From the NCBI GenBank assembly GCA_002720855.1, contig PBIN01000014.1, forward strand, positions 329,619 to 393,618: a stretch of 64,000 nt of DNA. Direction: 5' to 3'. The stretch comes from Rhodospirillaceae bacterium (lineage in GTDB: Bacteria > Pseudomonadota > Alphaproteobacteria > MPNO01 > UBA2964). Shown here piece by piece: positions 36,037 to 44,595 of this stretch; the stretch's first letter is position 1; each line of letters opens with the position of its first letter. The position numbers and the translations under genes were made by a program. The notes below the pieces were generated by a model. That model saw only the letters and a list, made by a program, of their open reading frames with translations. It ran no database searches and had not been told where the DNA came from.

Positions 36037-37158
36037 ATGAGCGGTGATCGCTACCAAATGTATAACAACAACCCCTTCAAGCTGGGGTTGTTCGGGGCGA
36101 ACTGTTCGTCGGGGCGAGCGATCAACAAGCTGCCTGAACGGTGGCTCGCCGATTGGGATAGCTGCGAGAAAATGGCGCAACTTGCCGATGAAGGCGGTAT
36201 GGATTTCATCCTGCCCATCGGTCGCTGGAAAGGCTATGGCGGTGAGACCGATTTTCAAGGGACGACATTCGAGACCATTACCTGGGCGACTGGTCTTTTA
36301 GCCCGTACCAAAAAAATTACCATTTTTGGGACGGTGCATGCGCCGCTCTTCAACCCGATGGTCGCCGCCAAGCAAATGGTGACAGCGGATCATGTCGGGC
36401 GGGGTCGTTTTGGGTTGAATATCGTTGTTGGCTGGAATGAGCCTGAATTTCGGATGTCAGGGATTCAGCAACGAGAGCATGGCGACCGCTATGAATATGC
36501 GGAGGAATGGATCTCGGTCATCAAGAAAATGTGGAACGAAGAAGAACCGTTCGATTTTGACGAAGAGTTTCTGCATTTAGAGAATGTTGTTGCAAAACCC
36601 AAACTCCATGCCGATTCATCGCCCTTGATAATAAATGCTGGTCAGTCGGAAACCGGGCGCGCCTTTGCCATGCGTCACTGCCACGCCTTTTTTACGAATT
36701 TTCGTGAAGCCGATGTCAAAAAATCCGCTGACTTTGTTGCGAAGTTTAAAGCGGATGCGAAAGAACTGGGCCGCGATGTTAATGTCTATACGCAGGGCCA
36801 TGTTGTTTGCCGCCCGACCCGCAAGGAAGCTGAGGAATACTTCCATTACCTGACGACTGAGGCTGTTGATTTTGAAGCGATCGACGGTGTTCTTGAACTC
36901 AAGAATATCACCCGCGAGAATACACCGGATTATGACGAATATGTGCGCCAGCTCCCGCCGAAGAATGTCGGCTACCCGATTATAGGCTCGCCGGATGATG
37001 TCACCGAAAAATTCGCCAAAATGCATGCCGCCGGGCTTTCCGGAATTGCTTTCTCCTTAGTCAATTATGTTGACGAGTTGCCGATGATTACGGAGGAAGT
37101 CATTCCGCGCTTGAGAAATCTTGGTCTCAAAACACCGCCGTTACAATCCGCTGAATAA
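36037..37158 (+). CDS. LLM-class flavin-dependent monooxygenase (RutA/SfnG-like)
   Basis: Bacterial luciferase-like TIM barrel, 373 aa, using FMNH2 from a partner reductase. The blocks MDFILPIGRWKGYGGETDFQ, NPMVAAKQMVTADHVGRGRF and NIVVGWNEPEF match the branch containing pyrimidine oxygenase RutA and dimethylsulfone monooxygenase SfnG, followed by IINAGQSETGRAFA. No rut or sfn partner genes are present, so the substrate stays open. It follows the MFS gene on the same strand at 123 bases. Confidence 0.87.
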   Translation: MSGDRYQMYNNNPFKLGLFGANCSSGRAINKLPERWLADWDSCEKMAQLADEGGMDFILPIGRWKGYGGETDFQGTTFETITWATGLLARTKKITIFGTVHAPLFNPMVAAKQMVTADHVGRGRFGLNIVVGWNEPEFRMSGIQQREHGDRYEYAEEWISVIKKMWNEEEPFDFDEEFLHLENVVAKPKLHADSSPLIINAGQSETGRAFAMRHCHAFFTNFREADVKKSADFVAKFKADAKELGRDVNVYTQGHVVCRPTRKEAEEYFHYLTTEAVDFEAIDGVLELKNITRENTPDYDEYVRQLPPKNVGYPIIGSPDDVTEKFAKMHAAGLSGIAFSLVNYVDELPMITEEVIPRLRNLGLKTPPLQSAE

Positions 37159-37180
37159 GGCATTTCGATTTGACCGGGTC

Positions 37181-37351
37181 TTACTCTCCAGTTGTGACCC
37201 AATGTCGTTCGGCGAGATAAAAGGCGTCCAGCTCATCCGGACGATCGTCACCCAGCAGGTTCTGGCTAACGTCATATTGGCGCGTGGCATCGCAAACGTG
37301 CTGACTGAATATCGTTAGTTCGGTAAGTTCCCGCCAGGTCGCACCGGAACC
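37181..37351 (-). pseudogene. Possible C-terminal gene remnant without a start codon
   Basis: On the minus strand 56 codons stay open between two stops and read like normal protein: SQHVCDATRQYDVSQNLL, then DDRPDELDAFYLAERHWV. No ATG, GTG or TTG occurs in that frame. It fills most of the otherwise empty 37159-37409 interval. It could be a decayed gene end or chance; I do not recognise the family. Confidence 0.3.
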
Positions 37352-37409
37352 CTATTAACCTGCAGCAGTGCTTGTGGCATATTTTGCTGAGGACTACAGA
37401 TACGAACAA

Positions 37410-38348
37410 ATGAGTGACACCCAAGAAAATCAGTTCGTGATACTGGCGATGTACCACTTCGTACGGCTCGACGATATCGAGGAGATCAAGCCGCCGCTGC
37501 TGGAATTATGCGTCGAAAGCGACCTCATCGGCACGATCCTTCTGGCGCAGGAGGGGCTGAACGGAACCGTTGCAGGACCGCGTGCGGGGATCGACAAACT
37601 ATTGTCGCACTTGCAGTCTGATCCGCGCTTTGACGGCTTGACGCACAAATTTTCCTATACTGACAATCCGCCCTTTAAGAGGATGAAGGTCAAGCTCAAG
37701 CGTGAGATCGTCTCAATGGGCATCCCCGATACCGATCCCAACGCGATTTGTGGCGAACGGGTTGATGCAAGGCGTTGGAACGAGCTGCTGAAGGACCCCG
37801 AAGTGCTGACCATCGACACGCGCAATGCCTATGAGGTTGATATTGGTACTTTTGAGAATGCGATTTCGCCGGGCACCGAAACCTTCCGTGACTTTCCAGA
37901 TTATGTGGATGCCAATCTCGATCCGGCGAAACATCCCAAGGTTGCGATGTTTTGCACGGGCGGCATCCGCTGTGAAAAGGCGACGAACTATCTCAAGAAG
38001 CGTGGCTTCAAAGACGTCTTTCATCTCGATGGTGGTATCCTGAAATATCTGGAAACAGTGGAGCCCGATGAAAGCCTTTGGCAGGGGGAGTGTTTTGTAT
38101 TCGATGATCGCGTGGCGGTGGATGAAAACCTCGCGCGCGGCTCCTATACGCAATGCAGTGCCTGCCGCCGGCCATTGTCGGATGAGGACCGTGCCTCAGC
38201 GCAGTTCGAGGAAGGGGTTTCCTGTCCGCACTGTTTTGGCACAAAGAGCAAAAAAAAGATCGAAGGACTCAAGCAACGACAGCGGCAATATGAATTGGCG
38301 GAAGAACGTGCGGCAAAAGCCTTAGTTGGCGCTGAGGAGCCAGAATAG
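37410..38348 (+). CDS. trhO: tRNA uridine(34) hydroxylase TrhO (rhodanese domain)
   Basis: 312 aa from ATG 37410. The N-terminal UPF0176 domain (VILAMYHFVRLDD; LLAQEGLNGTVAG) precedes a rhodanese domain with the catalytic loop CTGGIRCEKA (about residues 182-191, CxxxxR). The C-terminus has a Cys-rich QCSACRRPL ... SCPHCFG segment that may bind metal. TrhO hydroxylates U34 of tRNA with O2, a step towards 5-oxyacetyl- or 5-methoxyuridine. The GST-like gene follows 3 bases later. Confidence 0.93.
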   Translation: MSDTQENQFVILAMYHFVRLDDIEEIKPPLLELCVESDLIGTILLAQEGLNGTVAGPRAGIDKLLSHLQSDPRFDGLTHKFSYTDNPPFKRMKVKLKREIVSMGIPDTDPNAICGERVDARRWNELLKDPEVLTIDTRNAYEVDIGTFENAISPGTETFRDFPDYVDANLDPAKHPKVAMFCTGGIRCEKATNYLKKRGFKDVFHLDGGILKYLETVEPDESLWQGECFVFDDRVAVDENLARGSYTQCSACRRPLSDEDRASAQFEEGVSCPHCFGTKSKKKIEGLKQRQRQYELAEERAAKALVGAEEPE

Positions 38349-38351
38349 GCC

Positions 38352-39014
38352 ATGACGGATTATCCCGTTCTATACTCCTTCCGCCGCTGTCCTTATGCGA
38401 TGCGCGCGCGTATGGCGCTGATGAAATCAGGCACGGTTTGCGAATTGCGCGAAGTTGTCCTGCGCGACAAGCCATCTGAGATGATTGAGTTGTCGGCAAA
38501 AGGCACCGTGCCGGTGCTGCAATTGCAGGGCGGTGAGATTCTGGACGAAAGCCTGGATGTCATGCGCTGGGCGCTAGCGGCCAATGATCCTGATAGCTGG
38601 CTCGAAGCCAACGCTGATCTCGACGCGTTGCTCGATCAGCTGGACGGGGAATTCAAGGACAATCTGGACCGCTATAAATATTTTGTTCGTTTTCCCGAAC
38701 ACTCGCAAAGTTATTACCGGGAACAGGGCGAGAAATTTCTGGCCGAACTGGAAAACCGACTGGCTGCGAATGAGGGTAAAGGGCTAAGCGCGCCGCGAAC
38801 GACATTCGCTGATATCGCGGTGTTTCCGTTTGTCCGGCAGTTCGCCTTTGTCGATAAGGCGTGGTTTGATGTTGCGCCTTACACGCTATTACGGGCCTGG
38901 TTCAATCGTCATCTTGAAGGCGATTTGTTTTTATCGGTCATGAAAAAATATCCCGCATGGAAGACGGGCGATGACATTACGCTGTTTGGTGCGGCCGACT
39001 CGAAACCTCAATAG
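38352..39014 (+). CDS. Glutathione S-transferase family protein
   Basis: 220 aa. The N-terminal thioredoxin-like domain shows YSFRRCPYAMRARMAL (residues 9-24, a Cys at the position of glutaredoxin-type GSTs), TVPVLQ and DESLDVM (glutathione contacts). An all-helical C-terminal domain follows. Coupled to trhO (3-base gap), it probably shares its transcript; a functional link is not established. Confidence 0.85.
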   Translation: MTDYPVLYSFRRCPYAMRARMALMKSGTVCELREVVLRDKPSEMIELSAKGTVPVLQLQGGEILDESLDVMRWALAANDPDSWLEANADLDALLDQLDGEFKDNLDRYKYFVRFPEHSQSYYREQGEKFLAELENRLAANEGKGLSAPRTTFADIAVFPFVRQFAFVDKAWFDVAPYTLLRAWFNRHLEGDLFLSVMKKYPAWKTGDDITLFGAADSKPQ

Positions 39015-39060
39015 CGCCAAAATACCGGCATGTTTGATTCTTAATTTATGCTGCGTGAAA

Positions 39061-39891
39061 TTAGGGCAGAGGCGTTATATCGATGACAAAGGGGCCGCTT
39101 TCGATCTGCAAAGTTGGGCCGGCGTTGCCAATCAGTGTCATGCCTGTTGTTACGCGGAAACTGATATCCATGCCTGTGGTAGCGTTTACTATCGACACTG
39201 GTGTCCCAAAGGTTTGGACACCAAATAGCCGTTGAACGCCCGCTGCTGCGGTGGCGAGTTGGTCCGCTGCTGTCATGAAATGGCCTGTGACCGTAGATGT
39301 TCCGCTACTCGTTGTGGATGTTGCAGAGGCTACTGCAGAAAAACCGGCGCCACCGTCGAAATCAGTCAGCGGAATTTGAAGCGTTCCGGCGGCCGGCGCA
39401 ACGCCTGCACATGTTGCGGAGGTTCCGCCCGAGGTGGAGCCGGTAATCGTTGCACAGAATTGTCCATTCCCACCGGCGTCACCGGTGATTGCCACACCAA
39501 AATCTACGACTGCCTGGATGTCGAATGAGGCATCCATCCGGATGTATCCATGCGTGTAACTACCATTGGGCGGTCTGGTAAATGTGCCAGAAAGTGTCGA
39601 GGTAGATGTTGGCGTTACATTAACCAGCGCACCAGAGCTATTGGAAAACGTCGTGAAACAGCTCGACAGGACTGGGGAGCTTGCAGCCGTAGGTGCTGTT
39701 GGCGCAGATGTACATAGGCCCAATTCATAGATTCGTATCTGATAGAAATCAGGTTGTCCCCAACACGCCGCACCGGTGGGAAATGTTGTAGTGGTGCCGG
39801 TAACGGTGCAGGAAGGTAGATTTTGAGCGTTCGCCGGAGATGGAGCGAAACACGCAGCAAATAATAAAATGAATATTGCAGCTATGCGCAC
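39061..39891 (-). CDS. Secreted Ala/Thr/Ser/Gly-rich protein downstream of the inverse autotransporter
   Basis: 276 aa with a signal peptide ending near SPANAQN. The mature part is low in charge and rich in Thr, Ser, Ala and Gly, with Cys pairs (for example SCTVTGTTTTFPTGAAC) that could form disulfides. No domain is recognised. It starts 11 bases after the inverse-autotransporter stop, so both are on one transcript. It could be the partner or cargo of that barrel; this is inference from position and the missing passenger. Confidence 0.72.
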   Translation of the reverse strand: MRIAAIFILLFAACFAPSPANAQNLPSCTVTGTTTTFPTGAACWGQPDFYQIRIYELGLCTSAPTAPTAASSPVLSSCFTTFSNSSGALVNVTPTSTSTLSGTFTRPPNGSYTHGYIRMDASFDIQAVVDFGVAITGDAGGNGQFCATITGSTSGGTSATCAGVAPAAGTLQIPLTDFDGGAGFSAVASATSTTSSGTSTVTGHFMTAADQLATAAAGVQRLFGVQTFGTPVSIVNATTGMDISFRVTTGMTLIGNAGPTLQIESGPFVIDITPLP

Positions 39892-39902
39892 TGGTTCAGC
39901 TC

Positions 39903-40917
39903 CTAAAAACCGCTTGCCGTAACTGAGAAATTGCCTAGCACGCGCCGTTCCTTTCGAATCAGGTTTTCTCGACGAACTTTGTCATATTTATGCGGTGACA
40001 TGCTCGCAAGCTGATAAGCGTGCTTCGTAAAAAAGGGCCGCTTCCGTTTAGGTCCGAGTACCAAATCGACGAGGTTGACACGAACAGCGAAGAAATTTTC
40101 GTTGTTGGAGTCCTCATAGTGTCGCCGCCCCAACTCCAAAATTATTCCTCTATAAAACTCACCCTCAAAGGAATAGCTGATCGCACTTTCGCTAAAGTCA
40201 CCGGTTTGGCCCGTCCACTCAATAATTTTTCCGTAGAGTTTTGTGCGCGGCATGTAAGGCAAGGGCATGCCCAGTTCAATGTCGTAACCATCCAGTGCGC
40301 GTTCTTCAAAACCGTCAGCACCAACTTTCCATCCACTCATAGCCCAGTAATAGTTAAAATTGATTTCGCCGACTGTTGTCCGGATTTCTGTACCAACGCT
40401 CGTGCGACTATGGTTGTAGGGCCATTCATAATCGAAAAAACTATTGACCCCGAGGAGAAGTTTTTCGTCAAAAACCAGTCGACGATATCCCATGCCAATA
40501 TTCGTTGTCGTCTTTGATCCAAATCGGGAAACACTGCCCTGAGTGAAAAACAGATCATTGATTTCCGATCTTTCAAATAGAGGGACGAGAAATAGAGCGC
40601 TCCCTATTGGAGACAGGTCGTCACTTAACCGTAATCTTATTTCGGCTGTCGGCACAAAGGTACGGAACCACTCTTCGGTAAACCACGACCCAGCATCGGC
40701 GAAACTGTTTACTCCGCTTGCAAGGGCTTGCGTGCTGTCTCCCGTCTGTGCGGCCTGCAGTATTTCCTTAGGCTTAATTTTTGAAAGAATGGAGTCCTGG
40801 GCGGTCTCGGCAGGTACACTGGTTGTCAGGAATGCGAGACAAAACCCAAAACCCAAAACCCAAAATTTTGGATGTTTTCAGGAAATTTTTCGACCGTCCC
40901 AGCACACCATAACCCAT
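39903..40917 (-). CDS. Inverse autotransporter beta-barrel (intimin/invasin type), out of frame at a 7-base repeat
   Basis: Outer-membrane barrel of the inverse-autotransporter (intimin/invasin N-terminal) type. Typical strands include RTFVPTAEIRLRL, GSALFLVPLF, NIGMGYRRLV, LLGVNSFFDYEW, NFNYYWAMSGW and YDIELGMPLPYM. The frame running to the stop at 39903 is open only from 40856, where a TTG would give a signal peptide with no positive charge. The natural start is ATG 40917 (MGYGVLGRSKNFLKTSK), but three GGGTTTT copies put it out of frame and end it after 47 codons. With two copies a continuous 335-residue protein with a proper signal peptide cut near SVPAET results. No passenger domain follows the barrel. 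Confidence 0.8.
40841..40865 (-). repeat. Heptanucleotide tract (GGGTTTT)3 inside signal-peptide codons
   Basis: On the plus strand AAAACCC occurs three times in a row at 40841-40861, followed by AAAA. Seven is not a multiple of three, so gain or loss of one copy shifts the frame. The tract sits exactly at the junction of the two frames of the inverse-autotransporter gene, the arrangement used by slipped-strand phase-variable genes. Confidence 0.8.
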
Positions 40918-40950
40918 TAGATTTAATTGATTTTAAGTGATTCAGGCATC

Positions 40951-40979
40951 TTTTTAGCAACTGATGGATTCTCAGTCAA
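40951..40979 (-). promoter_or_regulatory. Sigma-70 promoter candidate for the inverse autotransporter
   Basis: On the minus strand TTGACT (40974-40979), a 17-base spacer and TAAAAA (40951-40956) resemble a housekeeping promoter. Transcription would begin about 25 bases before ATG 40917, supporting that upstream start rather than the TTG at 40856. Confidence 0.5.
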
Positions 40980-41046
40980 ATTACGGGTCAGAGAAAGGTC
41001 AAACCCTCCCGCTGGGTCGTCCTAAGGCCTTTAAAAGTTTTTATCC

Positions 41047-41742
41047 CTAGAATTTTTCCACCCAAGGCCGAAGTTCAATCTCCCAGGCCCAGCTGTCACG
41101 CGGCTGACGCCAGAAACTGTAATAGGTATCGGCGATGCTATCGGGGTTCAGGAATCCGTCTTCTCCGCGGTCGCCGCGGGCTTCCGCTGGCTGTTTAATT
41201 CCGCCATCGATGACAAAATGAGCAACATGAATATTCTGAGGATGTAGTTCACGGGCGAGGCTCTGTGCCAAACCGCGCAGCCCAAACTTGCCCATCGCGA
41301 ATGACGAGGAATTCGGATAGCCCTTAACGCCTGCCGAAGCACCTGTCAGGAATATTGCACCATTGCCACGGGCGACCATCTGCTTTGCCGCCTGTTGAGC
41401 AACAAGAAAGCCGCCATAGCAGCTGATCTTGATCGCCGTCAGCACCGCTTCGGGATCGATATCCGTGACGGGGCCGCGCACACGATTAGAGGCGTTGTAT
41501 ACCGCGATATCAGGTTCACCGAGGTCAGCCGAAACCGCGCCAAACAAATCGGCAACGCTTGACGGGTCGATGGCATCACACGAATAGGCCGTGGCGCCGG
41601 TTTCAGCGACCAGCTCATCGAGCTTGTCTGTCCTGCGTGCAGCGAGCGCGACCTTGACACCTTCTGAGGCAAATCGTCGGGCAAGTGAGGCACTTAAACC
41701 GGGTCCTGCGCCTACGATTAATGCTGTTTCTCCTTCAGCCAT
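41047..41742 (-). CDS. Atypical short-chain dehydrogenase/reductase family protein
   Basis: 231 aa, Rossmann fold. The nucleotide motif is altered (VGAGPGLSASL) and the NNAG motif reads YNASN. The catalytic YxxxK reads FAMGK (about residues 148-152): the tyrosine is phenylalanine, while the serine block GASAGVKGYP is kept. Such proteins may lack normal dehydrogenase chemistry. The segment SFAMGKFGLRGLAQSLAREL is otherwise typical SDR. It is separated from the BON lipoprotein gene by 24 bases, so possibly co-transcribed. Confidence 0.82.
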   Translation of the reverse strand: MAEGETALIVGAGPGLSASLARRFASEGVKVALAARRTDKLDELVAETGATAYSCDAIDPSSVADLFGAVSADLGEPDIAVYNASNRVRGPVTDIDPEAVLTAIKISCYGGFLVAQQAAKQMVARGNGAIFLTGASAGVKGYPNSSSFAMGKFGLRGLAQSLARELHPQNIHVAHFVIDGGIKQPAEARGDRGEDGFLNPDSIADTYYSFWRQPRDSWAWEIELRPWVEKF

Positions 41743-41766
41743 AAATTTAACCCTTGTTAATTTCTA

Positions 41767-42351
41767 CTATTTTGCCAGCGGCCGCACTTCGATGTAGTGC
41801 ACAACGTTGGTGACATGTTTCGTGCGCTTGGCGATCTGCAAGACTTTCCCCAACTCATTATGGGTCAATGCACGGCCGATCAGATAAACTTCAGCGTTTA
41901 CCACGCGCGTTTGATAGTTCGCCGAGTTGATACCTTTTTCGGTAAGAAGCTGTGACGTAATTTTGGTTTTGATCCAGGTATCGTTGGCCGTGTTCTTGAA
42001 CCCGCCGGCATCGGTGACCTGTACGTTATTGTAAATCGTTCGAACGCCCGGAATTCCTTTGGCCAGTGTAGAAATGCGCCGCCGATTGAAATCAGATTTG
42101 ACGGCACCTGTCAGCATTACGCGGCCTTCATAGACATTGGTTCTGAGGTCAAAAAACAAATCGTGATTCTTGCCGTCAAAAAAGCGTTTATTGATGTCTA
42201 GCCTGATTTCGGTATCGGTCGCGACCTGCTTCAGTTTGCGGTCTTCGACTGCGGCGCAACCCTGCATTGCCGTTACCGTGATCAAAAGAGCTGTGGCCGA
42301 AACAAATCTTGAAATAGGCGACATTTTTCGAGTTGTAGAATTAACGTCCAT
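41767..42351 (-). CDS. BON-domain lipoprotein
   Basis: 194 aa from ATG 42351, which overlaps the acyl-CoA ligase stop and has a GGAGG ribosome site. The lipobox is TAMQGC (cysteine about residue 32), so the protein is lipid-anchored in the periplasm. Two BON domains follow (about residues 45-115 and 120-190) with VMLTGAVKSDFNRRRI and VYLIGRALTHNE. The layout matches OsmY/DolP-type envelope proteins that bind anionic phospholipid. Confidence 0.85.
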   Translation of the reverse strand: MDVNSTTRKMSPISRFVSATALLITVTAMQGCAAVEDRKLKQVATDTEIRLDINKRFFDGKNHDLFFDLRTNVYEGRVMLTGAVKSDFNRRRISTLAKGIPGVRTIYNNVQVTDAGGFKNTANDTWIKTKITSQLLTEKGINSANYQTRVVNAEVYLIGRALTHNELGKVLQIAKRTKHVTNVVHYIEVRPLAK

Positions 42352-44131
42352 AAAGCGCCTCCAATGTTTCACCGTATTTTTCACGGATAATATGTCTTCG
42401 TATTTTTAAAGTTGGTGTCATCATCCCATTATCAATGGTGAAGGCTTCGGCGGTCAGGGTAAAGCGTCGGACTTTCTCTATCACAGAAAGGTCACCGCTA
42501 ACCCGGTCTACCGCGTCACTGATCAATGATTTGAAATTGGGATCTTCGATCACCGCGTCAAGAGCCTTACTATCGAAGCCTTGCTCCTTCGCCCATGCCG
42601 CAGCGAAATCTGCATCCGGTACGATAAGGGCGACCAGATGAGGACGTTTATCGCCGTAGACCATGGCCTGCCCGATCTCGCTCTGGGAGGTGAGCATGCC
42701 CTCAATGCGTTGTGGTGCAATATTGTCGCCGCCGGAATTGACGATGATATCTTTCTTCCGGTCGGTGATCCTGAGGTGCCCGTCGGGATCAAACTCGCCG
42801 ATATCACCAGTATGCAGCCAGCCATCTTTGACGGCCTCCGCCGTTGCGTCGGGGTTATTCCAGTATCCCTGCATGACGAGTTCACCACGAACAACAATCT
42901 CGCCATCGTCGGCTATACGGCATTCCACGTCTTGCATCGGTACGCCAACGGTTTCGATCCGGTTATGCGAGGGCGGATTACAGCTGATCACCGGAGCGCT
43001 TTCCGTCTGCCCATAGCCCTGCAGCAAACGGACGCCCAGAGCGGTGAAGAAAATACCGATGTCATAATTGAGAGGGGCACCGCCGGAGATCAACGCCTTG
43101 AGCCTTCCCCCAAAACGACCCTTCACCTTGGCGCGGACCAGCTTGGTCATGAGCGCATTCTGAATGCGTTCACCCAAAGACAGGCTCGAGGGATCTTCAT
43201 ACTCTTTACGGCCAAGCGCGACGGTTTTCTCAAACAGTTTTTCCGATAGTCCACCTGCCTGTTTGACGCCGCGACGTATCCGGTCATGCATTACCTCATA
43301 AAGCCGTGGGACAGCGGTCATCAGTGTCGGGTGAACCTCCGCCATATTCTGCGCCAGCTTGTCGATCCCCTCGGCGTAATAGATTTGTGCGCCGATCATG
43401 ATCGGGAAGAACTGTCCGGCGGTGTGTTCGTATGAATGGGAAAGTGGCAGGAAAGAGAGGAATACCTCGTCATCGAGCCCCATTTCCTTGAGCATTTCCG
43501 TCGAGCCTGTGCAATTGCACAAGATCGCACCGTGACTCAGCATCACACCCTTCGGAGTGCCGCCGGTGCCTGAGGTATAAATCAAGCACGCTGTCGAACC
43601 TCGATCGAGATCGCGTGCTGCTGCTTCCAGCGCCGCTGTATCGCCGCCCTGCGCAGCAATAACGCTTTCCCAAAGATGGGTCGGTATTCCTGATGTTTGG
43701 TCATCGGCGATGGCTTCCATCGTGATAGCACATTTTACGCCGCCCGCATTCTTTGCTGCCGGCAGAACTTTTTCCGCCAATTCAGCCGTTGAGACAATAA
43801 CTGCGCTTGCCCCTGAGTCGCTTAGGACATGTTGATGATCGGCCACGCCATTCGTGATGTATGCCGGAACCGTAATGCCGCCAGCTGCCATGATCGCAAG
43901 ATCGGCGATGGGCCATTCCGGGCGGCTTTCGGAAATCAGCCCAACCCGGTCTCCGGTTTCAATGCCAAGACCTTTGAGCGCTGAAGCGAGCGCCGAGACC
44001 TGTGACGCGGCGGCGGCCCAGCTGACCGATTTCCAATCGCCATCCTGTTTGCACCACAAAAATGGTGCGTCGCCTTTCTGGGTCGCTTGGTCATAAAAAA
44101 GGGCGACTAAATTCTTTGTTTCTTCGGTCAT
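42341..44131 (-). CDS. Long-chain fatty acid--CoA ligase (AMP-forming)
   Basis: 596 aa adenylate-forming enzyme. The ATP/AMP motif is LIYTSGTGGTPKGVMLSHG (about residue 182), then GYGQTES (about residue 372), LHTGDIGEFD and the C-terminal DRKKDIIVNSGGDNIAPQRIE (about residues 465-485). It activates fatty acids to acyl-CoA via acyl-AMP at the membrane face. It overlaps the BON lipoprotein gene by 11 bases, so they are co-translated. Chain-length preference cannot be read; the full-length FAA1-type layout argues for long chains. Confidence 0.9.
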   Translation of the reverse strand: MTEETKNLVALFYDQATQKGDAPFLWCKQDGDWKSVSWAAAASQVSALASALKGLGIETGDRVGLISESRPEWPIADLAIMAAGGITVPAYITNGVADHQHVLSDSGASAVIVSTAELAEKVLPAAKNAGGVKCAITMEAIADDQTSGIPTHLWESVIAAQGGDTAALEAAARDLDRGSTACLIYTSGTGGTPKGVMLSHGAILCNCTGSTEMLKEMGLDDEVFLSFLPLSHSYEHTAGQFFPIMIGAQIYYAEGIDKLAQNMAEVHPTLMTAVPRLYEVMHDRIRRGVKQAGGLSEKLFEKTVALGRKEYEDPSSLSLGERIQNALMTKLVRAKVKGRFGGRLKALISGGAPLNYDIGIFFTALGVRLLQGYGQTESAPVISCNPPSHNRIETVGVPMQDVECRIADDGEIVVRGELVMQGYWNNPDATAEAVKDGWLHTGDIGEFDPDGHLRITDRKKDIIVNSGGDNIAPQRIEGMLTSQSEIGQAMVYGDKRPHLVALIVPDADFAAAWAKEQGFDSKALDAVIEDPNFKSLISDAVDRVSGDLSVIEKVRRFTLTAEAFTIDNGMMTPTLKIRRHIIREKYGETLEALYGR

Positions 44132-44278
44132 GGCGTTCGGGCCTTGATTTGTTCCTGCTGAGTACCTCTCAACTATACAGAGAATCGGGAACGGATTTTA
44201 GTCTTGAGGTATGTATCAGCTTGACCTCTGTAATTGCCCTTCCTACCGTCACAACGACAACAGATATTGGAGGCCGCC

Positions 44279-44572
44279 ATGAGCAGATACATGTTACTTC
44301 ATATTGGGTTCGAAATGCCGACGCCGGAAATTATGGCGGCATGGAACAAGTGGTTTGAAGACGTTGCTGACCGAGCCGTTGAACATGGCGGGTTTCATAG
44401 CGGCGCAAGGGAAATTTCTCACGACGGCGTGAAGGATTTGCCGATGGAAGCCGGATCGATCACCGGATTCTCGGTTATCGAGGCGGACAGCCTTGACGAA
44501 GCTGTTGAAATTGCCAGCGGTAATCCATTTATCGACAGTATTCGGGTCTATGAAATTTCAAAGCAGGGGTAG
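44279..44572 (+). CDS. YCII-related small protein
   Basis: 97 aa from ATG 44279, which has a GGAGG ribosome site; a longer in-frame opening lacks one. The YCII-type dimeric alpha/beta barrel is suggested by YMLLHIGFEMPTPEIMAAW at the start and GFSVIEADSLDEAVEIASGN (about residues 62-81). Function unknown. It is divergent from the acyl-CoA ligase. Confidence 0.78.
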   Translation: MSRYMLLHIGFEMPTPEIMAAWNKWFEDVADRAVEHGGFHSGAREISHDGVKDLPMEAGSITGFSVIEADSLDEAVEIASGNPFIDSIRVYEISKQG

Positions 44573-44595
44573 AAAAAGGAGAACTGCAGGGTGGC

